From assembly GCA_029063275.1 (NCBI GenBank), contig JAIDOO010000291.1, forward strand, positions 1-6,513: 6,513 nt of DNA, written 5' to 3'. Numbering within the stretch: the first letter of the stretch is position 1; the number at the start of each line of letters is the position of its first letter. A program made the translations under genes and the position numbers. Of the stretch, positions 1 through 6,513 are shown piece by piece. Source of the stretch: Clostridia bacterium (GTDB lineage Bacteria > Bacillota > Clostridia > Christensenellales > Borkfalkiaceae). The notes beneath the pieces were generated by a model. That model had not been told where the DNA came from. It made no database searches and worked only from the letters and a program-made list of their open reading frames with translations.

Positions 1-149
1 GGCAATTAGCATTGACTTTAAATATCAGTTATAAAGCTATTCAAAGGTGGGAAAATCAAACCAGTATACCCAACGCAGAGGCTATTATTTTGCTCGCAAA
101 ATTTTTCAACGTAACCGCCGATTACTTATTGGGCTTATCAGACGATTAA
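1..149 (+). CDS. XRE/Cro-family helix-turn-helix regulator, C-terminal fragment (5' end outside window)
   Basis: The open frame enters from the left edge (first whole codon at 3-5) and ends at TAA 147-149, giving 48 residues. It reads QLALTLNISYKAIQRWENQT, then SIPNAEAIILLAKFFNVTAD, then YLLGLSDD. This is the typical second half of a Cro/C1-type HTH domain: the recognition-helix stretch leading into RWEN, the turn followed by SIPNAEAI, the helix LLAKFFNV, and the closing TADYLLGL motif. Such domains bind operator DNA, usually as dimers. The protein stops two residues after the HTH domain, so no C-terminal dimerisation or peptidase domain follows. It may be a small single-domain regulator, or a larger protein with its other domains N-terminal. 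The target is unknown. It converges on the ABC importer operon and is separated from it by a terminator hairpin, so there is no operon link to that importer. Family assignment is confident; function beyond DNA binding is not. Confidence 0.88.
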   Translation, partial: QLALTLNISYKAIQRWENQTSIPNAEAIILLAKFFNVTADYLLGLSDD

Positions 150-160
150 ATAAAAAATTT

Positions 161-187
161 AAAGGCTTCCGACAGGAAGCCTTTTTT
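161..187. terminator. Bidirectional intrinsic terminator between convergent genes
   Basis: A perfect 10-bp inverted repeat (AAAGGCTTCC, loop GACA, GGAAGCCTTT) is followed on the + strand by a T run through 187. That is the classic intrinsic terminator form for the HTH gene ending at 149. On the - strand the same stem is followed by TTTAAATTTTTTA (reading 163 down to 151), a weaker but usable U-rich tail for the importer operon, whose last stop codon is at 209-211. Both genes end within about 25 bp of the structure. Use in both directions is inferred. Confidence 0.87.
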
Positions 188-208
188 AAGTTGCAAAGCA
201 ATTTAAAG

Positions 209-1012
209 TTACTTTGTAACGTGTTTTTCTATAATCGTTATTATGCCGTACATACCGCCTGCAAGCACGCAGAGTATAAAGGTTGCGGTCATAACAAGGT
301 CCAGTTTAAAGACCTGACCGCCGTACACAATCAAATATCCCAGTCCTGCACGCGATACGATGTATTCGCCCATAATCGAGCCTATCCACGCAAGACCCAC
401 TGCAACCTTTAAGGTGCTTATAAGAGTGGGGAGTGATGCGGGTATAATCAATTTCCTTAATGTGGTCGCTTTGCTTGCGCCCATAGACTTCATTAAAAGC
501 AGTTTGGTTTTATCCACGGCTATAAAGCCTGCAAGCATATTCATAATACAGACTATTATCGATACTAAAACGGTCATAAAAATAATCGCGTCGTAGCCGG
601 TGCCTATCCATATTATAATCAGCGGACCAAGCGCAATTTTGGGGAGCGAGTTTAAAACCACGATATACGGCTCTAAAACCTTTCGCACGGATTCGCTTGA
701 CCAAAGCACGATTGCCACGGCGTAGCCGATAACTATTGCAAGGACAAATCCCACCATAGTTTCCATAAGGGTAATTCCTATATGGTAAAACAGAGTGCCG
801 TTATTGTACAGGTCGGCAATAGTCAGGCATACCCTTGACGGCGAGCTTGTTATAAACGGGTCGATAACTTTAAGCTGTGCGCAAAGCTCCCATATCCCCA
901 AAACCAGCGCAAGAATAAATATCCGCGACAGGGTTATGATAATTTTTTTGTGTTTGATTTTTTTCAGATACGCGAGGTGCTCGCGCGAGTACGTTGGTTT
1001 AGTCTTTTTCAT
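209..1012 (-). CDS. ABC transporter permease, SsuC/TauC/ThiX-like
   Basis: This 267-residue protein is the membrane channel subunit of a solute importer (BPD_transp_1 family) and would act as a dimer in the cytoplasmic membrane. A basic cytoplasmic N-terminus (residues 1-25) precedes about six hydrophobic segments, roughly at 28-46, 83-104, 115-137, 142-165, 197-215 and 238-260. Residues 171-193 form the EAA loop that docks on the ATPase, with the family pattern in KSMGASKATTLRKLIIPASLP. PSR near 58-60 and NSLPKIALGPL around 121-131 are typical of the nitrate/sulfonate/taurine/thiamine-precursor permease group. The ATG at 1012 has a good SD (AAAGGA, 8 nt upstream), and the length is normal for the family. 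It is the third gene of the operon, 35 bp after the ATPase gene, and a terminator lies just downstream. Family is secure; substrate (sulfonate, HMP-type pyrimidine, riboflavin or other) is not determinable from the permease. Confidence 0.93.
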   Translation of the reverse strand: MKKTKPTYSREHLAYLKKIKHKKIIITLSRIFILALVLGIWELCAQLKVIDPFITSSPSRVCLTIADLYNNGTLFYHIGITLMETMVGFVLAIVIGYAVAIVLWSSESVRKVLEPYIVVLNSLPKIALGPLIIIWIGTGYDAIIFMTVLVSIIVCIMNMLAGFIAVDKTKLLLMKSMGASKATTLRKLIIPASLPTLISTLKVAVGLAWIGSIMGEYIVSRAGLGYLIVYGGQVFKLDLVMTATFILCVLAGGMYGIITIIEKHVTK

Positions 1013-1047
1013 TTGAGTGTTCCTTTTGTGGTTTTGCAGGAAGCTTT

Positions 1048-1773
1048 TTAAATACCAAGCTCTTTTCTGAGCAATTCGAACATAGAGGCAAACTCACTGC
1101 ACTCACGGCGTTTTTTCGGACTGCCTTCGCCGAATTCTATAAGGTGTTCGGCAACCACGCGCGCGGGGCGCGCGGAGAGGACTACCACCTTGTCGGAGAG
1201 TGCAATCGCTTCCGAAATGTCGTGGGTAACCAAAAGCGCGGTCTTTTTTTCGCTCTTTATAATTCCCTGAACGTCGTCGCAGACTTCCAGTCTTGTCTGA
1301 TAGTCCAACGCGGAAAAAGGTTCGTCAAGCAATAGGATTTCGGGTCCTGCCGCAAGCGTTCTTATAAGAGCTACCCTCTGCCGCATACCGCCCGAAAGCT
1401 GGGAGGGGGTCTTTTTCAAAAAGTCTTTAAGTCCGTACTTTTCGGCAAGGCTCACGGCGCGTTCGCGCATAGCGGGGGTGTTGCGTTTTTTTACTTCCAG
1501 CGGAAGAAAAATATTCTGTTCGACCGTCCGCCAGGGGAACAGCGCGTCGCGTTGCAGCATATAGCCGAATTCGCCCGCGTTTCTTTCCACTTCGCCCGAA
1601 GAGGGTGCAAGGAGTCCTGCGGCAATTGAAAGTATCGTGGTTTTTCCGCAGCCCGAGGGACCGATTACGGATACGAACTGACCTTTTTCAACGGTAAAAT
1701 TCATATCCTTTACCGCGGTGGTTTCGCCCTGTTTGGTATGGTAAGTGTAGGTTACGTTTTTAAAAGTAAGCAT
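1048..1773 (-). CDS. ABC transporter ATP-binding protein, SsuB/TauB/ThiZ-like
   Basis: This 241-residue cytoplasmic ATPase would power the importer with the permease encoded next to it. All nucleotide-binding motifs are intact: Walker A GPSGCGKTT (38-46), Q-loop Gln74 followed by RDALFPWRTV (typical of the nitrate/sulfonate/taurine subgroup), signature LSGGMRQR (126-133), Walker B ILLLDE (146-151), D-loop SALD (154-157) and switch His184 in LLVTHDISEA. The length is normal, with only a short C-terminal tail and no regulatory domain. Its ATG (1773-1771) overlaps the stop codon of the binding-protein gene by one base (TAATG). No clear Shine-Dalgarno precedes it: the upstream bases read GAAATTTACGCATA. 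Translation is therefore probably coupled to the upstream gene. Enzyme class is certain; transported substrate is unknown. Confidence 0.95.
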   Translation of the reverse strand: MLTFKNVTYTYHTKQGETTAVKDMNFTVEKGQFVSVIGPSGCGKTTILSIAAGLLAPSSGEVERNAGEFGYMLQRDALFPWRTVEQNIFLPLEVKKRNTPAMRERAVSLAEKYGLKDFLKKTPSQLSGGMRQRVALIRTLAAGPEILLLDEPFSALDYQTRLEVCDDVQGIIKSEKKTALLVTHDISEAIALSDKVVVLSARPARVVAEHLIEFGEGSPKKRRECSEFASMFELLRKELGI

Positions 1774-2768
1774 TATGCGTAAATTTCGTTATAAACCTTC
1801 TGGGCGGTTTCGGTAAGCACTATATCGGAGAAAGCTACCCGCCTTTCAAGCTCGCCCGAAAATTCCATAATGTCCTGCAAGTAGGTGAAAACGCTTTCTT
1901 TCATAGCCATATTCGTAACCCACGCGTCGATAGATTTATAGCTGTCGATAGAGGTTTTTAAGCTCGCTTCGTCCGTACCGTCAAAGTAGCCCGCGATTTG
2001 GTTTGCCACGGTTGCGCTGTCGGTTGCAAGCAGGTATTTAGTCGCTTTGGTTATTGCGCGTAAAAATCCTTCGATTTTGTCGCCGTTGTTCTTGATATAG
2101 CTGTCCTTTGCCATAAAGCAGGTGTAGGGGAGCTCGCCCGAGTCCTGCCCGACCGAAGCCACGATATAGCCCTTGCCAGCCGCCTGATACGCGGACGCGG
2201 TGGGTTCGAACATTGTGCAGTAATCCGAAATTCCGCTCTCGAACGCCGCCGTCATCATATTGAATGCAACGTCGTAATTCAAAGTCGCGTTAACGCCTAA
2301 TTTGTTTAATACGTATTCGAAAGTCATAGCGGGAACGCCGCCCTGTCTGCCTGCAAGGATAGATTTTCCTTCGAGCATACTCCAGTCGAAATCGTCTATT
2401 TTTTCTCTGCCCACAAGAAAGCTTCCGTCGCGCTTAGTAAGCTGACCGAAAACTTTGGGACAGTCGTTGCTGTCGCCGATAGCAACGTAAATAACGGCTT
2501 CGGGACCGCAGAAGCCTATATCCGCCGCGCCTGAAAGCACAGCCGCCATAGTCGCGTCCGCGCCGCCGCCGTTGGTAAGCTCGATTTCGATATCTTCTTC
2601 CTCGAAATATCCCAGCGCGTCTGCAAGATACATAGGCGCGTAGAATACCGAGTGGGTTACTTCGTTGATTCTTATAAGTTTGCTGTTTTTCTTACAAGCC
2701 GTAAAAGAGAAGGGTACGACCAACGCCATTACGACTGAAAGAAGTACTAATACAAGCCTTTTTTTCAA
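1773..2768 (-). CDS. ABC transporter substrate-binding lipoprotein, NMT1/THI5/SsuA-like
   Basis: This is the extracellular solute-binding component of the importer and the first gene of its operon. With the start chosen here it has 331 residues. A lysine-rich N-terminus and hydrophobic core (about residues 5-20) lead to a lipobox-like SFTAC, with Cys25 the likely lipid-attachment site; Phe at -3 is a little off consensus. The mature part shows NMT1/SsuA-like features: THSVFYAPMYLADALGYFEE (38-57), the glycine-rich GGGADATMAAVLSGAADIGF (67-86), and GKSILAGRQGGVPAM (134-148). The frame extends to a TTG at 2795, but TTG 2768-2766 is preferred. It has AGGAG at 2780-2776 with 7-nt spacing and gives a normal signal peptide (MKKRLVLVLL). 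The upstream TTG would add nine residues, lies in a hairpin and lacks an SD. The family covers sulfonates, taurine, thiamine precursors and riboflavin; the ligand here cannot be named. Confidence 0.9.
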   Translation of the reverse strand: MKKRLVLVLLSVVMALVVPFSFTACKKNSKLIRINEVTHSVFYAPMYLADALGYFEEEDIEIELTNGGGADATMAAVLSGAADIGFCGPEAVIYVAIGDSNDCPKVFGQLTKRDGSFLVGREKIDDFDWSMLEGKSILAGRQGGVPAMTFEYVLNKLGVNATLNYDVAFNMMTAAFESGISDYCTMFEPTASAYQAAGKGYIVASVGQDSGELPYTCFMAKDSYIKNNGDKIEGFLRAITKATKYLLATDSATVANQIAGYFDGTDEASLKTSIDSYKSIDAWVTNMAMKESVFTYLQDIMEFSGELERRVAFSDIVLTETAQKVYNEIYA

Positions 2769-2775
2769 TGTATTA

Positions 2776-2780
2776 CTCCT
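2776..2780 (-). promoter_or_regulatory. Shine-Dalgarno that fixes the TTG start of the binding-protein gene
   Basis: On the - strand the sequence reads AGGAG, then seven bases (TAATACA), then TTG AAA AAA AGG. This is an ideal spacing and places the start at 2768. No such site precedes the in-frame TTG at 2795. Confidence 0.8.
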
Positions 2781-2796
2781 GTCGGCGTGCGCCAAC
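2781..2796 (-). other. Small hairpin abutting the binding-protein Shine-Dalgarno
   Basis: In the - strand transcript this reads GUUGGCGCACGCCGAC, a 6-7 bp GC-rich stem closed by one G-U wobble with a very short loop. On the + strand the same position is a C-A mismatch, so the structure favours the importer mRNA. It ends at the base before the AGGAG ribosome-binding site. It could influence translation initiation or simply be chance; it is too small for a known riboswitch. Confidence 0.4.
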
Positions 2797-2840
2797 TTTA
2801 ATTTTTTTTATTGCCGCCGCCTGAAAAAATTTAATAATAC

Positions 2841-2871
2841 ATTGTATGCGCCGATTATTTGCGTTTGACAA
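2841..2871 (-). promoter_or_regulatory. Candidate sigma-A promoter for the ABC importer operon
   Basis: On the - strand, TTGTCA (2871-2866) and TACAAT (2846-2841) are separated by 19 bp. This is one base longer than the usual upper spacing, so the call is moderate. A start near 2834 would give a leader of about 65 nt before the TTG at 2768. TATTAT just downstream on the same strand is an alternative -10. The -35 box overlaps the opposing -35 of the valS promoter by five bases. Confidence 0.45.
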
Positions 2872-2894
2872 CCAAAACCCGTTTAAGGTATAAT
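2865..2894 (+). promoter_or_regulatory. Consensus sigma-A promoter of valS
   Basis: TTGACA (2865-2870) and TATAAT (2889-2894), both perfect matches to consensus, are separated by 18 bp. Transcription should begin about 2900-2902, only about 20 nt before the valS ATG. The leader holds a GAGG ribosome-binding site (2912-2915) five bases from the ATG. With such a short leader there is no space for a T-box or other structured attenuator. Confidence 0.88.
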
Positions 2895-2920
2895 AGGAAA
2901 GATTTATTTACGAGGTTTTT

Positions 2921-5524
<2,604 letters not shown>

Positions 5525-5534
5525 AAATCTTAAT

Positions 5535-5540
5535 AAGGGG
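5535..5540 (+). promoter_or_regulatory. Shine-Dalgarno of the repeat/MBL gene
   Basis: AAGGGG lies five bases before the ATG at 5546, within the 21-bp gap after valS. It supports that start, and no promoter or hairpin terminator fits in the same gap. Confidence 0.7.
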
Positions 5541-5545
5541 AAAAA

Positions 5546-6513
5546 ATGGCAGGCAAGAGAAAAGTAAAAACACAGGTTACTGCGGTCATTGCGGTAATTT
5601 TGGTGGTTATAATCGTCGTAATAGCGCTTTTGTGGTACTTTAAGCCCCAGTTTTTTCATAAACTTCTCGGCACAGGCGGGCACTACTGGGGCGAATGGGA
5701 AACCACTGCGGAAGCAACCTGCGTGGACGAGGGCGAGGCAAAGCGGAGCTGTACCGTCTGCGGAGAGGACGAAACTAAGAAGATTGAGGCAACGGGACAC
5801 GATTACGGCGATTGGATTTCCGTTTCAAATCCTACCTGCGAGGGCTTCGGTTCGGATAAGCGTATATGCGCAACCTGCGAACACGAAGAGTCAAGACGCC
5901 TGCTTCCTACGGGTCATACCTTCGGCGATTGGATAACCGACGAAGAGCCCACCTGCGGCGAGGAGGGATTAAGACACCATACCTGTCTGACGTGCAAAAC
6001 AGACATAGAGGAAGTTATTCCCGCCACCGGAAACCACACCGACGCGGACGAGGACGGTATCTGCGACGACTGCGGACAGACCGTTTCGATAACCGGAAGT
6101 CTTGAAGATATAGACGAAGCCGACTTTTCAATACACTTTCTCGAACTCGGCAATAAGTATGCCGGCGACAGCCTTTTAATCAAGTGCGGCGATACCGAGG
6201 TTTTGATAGACGCAGGTTCGCGGCAGTCCAGCGCGGCTACGATTAAACAGTACATTGACAACTACTGCTCTGACGGCGTTCTTGAATACGTAATCGCAAC
6301 CCACGCGGATCAGGACCATATTTCGGGTTTTGTGGGACTTGCGGGCAATCCCAGAACGGGAATACTGTATCAGTACAAAATCGGCACTATAATAACGTTT
6401 GACAACGTAAAGCCCGACAATGAAAACGCTTCTTTATACAAAAGCTTTCACGACGCGGTAGCATACCCCCAGCGTCACGGCCCAAACGATAACACCCCAA
6501 GCCAGTGCTACGA
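5546..6513 (+). CDS. Membrane-anchored Cys-repeat protein with ComEC-like metallo-beta-lactamase domain (3' end outside window)
   Basis: The reading frame is open from ATG 5546 to the right edge: 322 whole codons and no stop. A short basic N-terminus (MAGKRKVKTQ) precedes one strongly hydrophobic helix (about 11-31) with no Cys lipobox, so an uncleaved anchor with the rest outside the cell is likely. Residues 46-163 are three repeats of 39-40 residues starting HYWGEW, HDYGDW and HTFGDW. They are followed by a short DADEDGICDDCG segment (166-177). From about 196 a metallo-beta-lactamase fold begins: IHFLELGNKYAGDSLLIKCG, then VLIDAG (219-224), then the metal motif THADQDHISG (252-261). The H-x-D-x-D-H form and the order of strands resemble the ComEC/Rec2 hydrolase domain, but no competence membrane channel precedes it here. 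Substrate is unknown; phosphodiester or nucleic-acid hydrolysis is only an inference from family. It follows valS closely and may be cotranscribed. Confidence 0.85.
   Translation, partial: MAGKRKVKTQVTAVIAVILVVIIVVIALLWYFKPQFFHKLLGTGGHYWGEWETTAEATCVDEGEAKRSCTVCGEDETKKIEATGHDYGDWISVSNPTCEGFGSDKRICATCEHEESRRLLPTGHTFGDWITDEEPTCGEEGLRHHTCLTCKTDIEEVIPATGNHTDADEDGICDDCGQTVSITGSLEDIDEADFSIHFLELGNKYAGDSLLIKCGDTEVLIDAGSRQSSAATIKQYIDNYCSDGVLEYVIATHADQDHISGFVGLAGNPRTGILYQYKIGTIITFDNVKPDNENASLYKSFHDAVAYPQRHGPNDNTPSQCY
5681..6034 (+). repeat. Three tandem 39-residue Cys/His protein repeats
   Basis: The units lie at 5681-5797, 5798-5914 and 5915-6034 (residues 46-84, 85-123, 124-163). Each has H-x2-G-(E/D)-W at the start, then Cys at offset 13, 23 and 26: C59/69/72, C98/108/111, C137/147/150. 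Each runs to a TGH or TGNH that begins the next unit. The spacing C-x9-C-x2-C-x12-H is identical in the first two units and one residue longer before the last His. The DNA of the units has diverged, so this is an old protein-level repeat, not a recent duplication. Confidence 0.9.

Noticed and set aside
47..412. A 121-residue + strand frame starting inside the HTH gene
   Set aside because: It is out of frame with the clear HTH reading, runs through the terminator hairpin and covers the 3' end of the permease on the opposite strand. Its residues show no family pattern.
1156..1176. GC-rich near-palindrome (cgcgcggggcgcgcgg) as a possible operator or terminator
   Set aside because: It lies inside the ATPase coding sequence, over the codons for the conserved SARPARVV stretch, which explains it through Arg and Ala codon use. 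It has no T run.
2793..2795. Upstream TTG start for the binding protein, adding AHADRSNT before the signal peptide
   Set aside because: It has no Shine-Dalgarno, lies inside a hairpin, and would put polar residues before a normal lipoprotein signal peptide.
2769..2920. Possible T-box, TPP or FMN riboswitch in the divergent gap
   Set aside because: Predicted leaders are about 20 nt (valS) and 65 nt (importer), and no signature elements or suitable long stems were seen by eye. A covariance-model scan was not possible.
6035..6076. Dockerin-like calcium motif
   Set aside because: Only one short acidic loop is present, without the duplicated 22-residue dockerin segments, so it is not called a dockerin.
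5914..6261. A 115-residue - strand frame opposite the repeat/MBL gene
   Set aside because: The + strand shows real repeats and MBL motifs in frame. The antisense product is Ser/Pro-rich with no family features.

Overview
The window looks like a chromosomal segment from a member of the Bacillota, probably an uncultured gut-type Clostridia. That reading is inferred from gene content and style: SD-led starts, a consensus sigma-A promoter, a lipoprotein ABC binding protein, a ValRS with a four-cysteine zinc-ribbon insert, and Cys-rich 'ATGH' surface repeats of a kind often seen in Clostridia. No rRNA, marker comparison or database search was available, so the taxonomy is tentative. Base composition looks even across the window, and no insertion sequence, integrase, tRNA or CRISPR array was seen.

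Layout. Bases 1-149 hold the C-terminal end of a small XRE/Cro-type helix-turn-helix regulator on the + strand. A strong hairpin at 161-187 sits between it and the end of a convergent operon, and could terminate both. On the - strand, 2768 down to 209, is a complete three-gene ABC importer operon read in the order lipoprotein binding protein, ATPase, permease. It belongs to the SsuABC/TauABC/ThiXYZ (NMT1/THI5-like) class. The substrate cannot be fixed from sequence and no riboswitch was recognised upstream. A 152-bp divergent intergenic region (2769-2920) carries a perfect-consensus promoter for valS and a weaker candidate promoter for the importer, with overlapping -35 boxes. A small hairpin abuts the importer's Shine-Dalgarno.

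The + strand continues with a full-length valyl-tRNA synthetase gene (2921-5524). Its leader is predicted to be only about 20 nt, so there is no room for the T-box element common on valS in this phylum. After 21 bp comes a gene that runs off the right edge (5546 onward). It encodes a membrane-anchored protein with three exact 39-residue Cys/His repeats, followed by a ComEC-like metallo-beta-lactamase domain. No terminator is visible between valS and this gene, so they may be cotranscribed.

The importer and valS are ordinary housekeeping or accessory functions. The least ordinary item is the repeat-plus-MBL protein at the right end. Nothing here amounts to a demonstrable new multi-gene system; the repeat/MBL architecture is the part most worth following into the neighbouring sequence.
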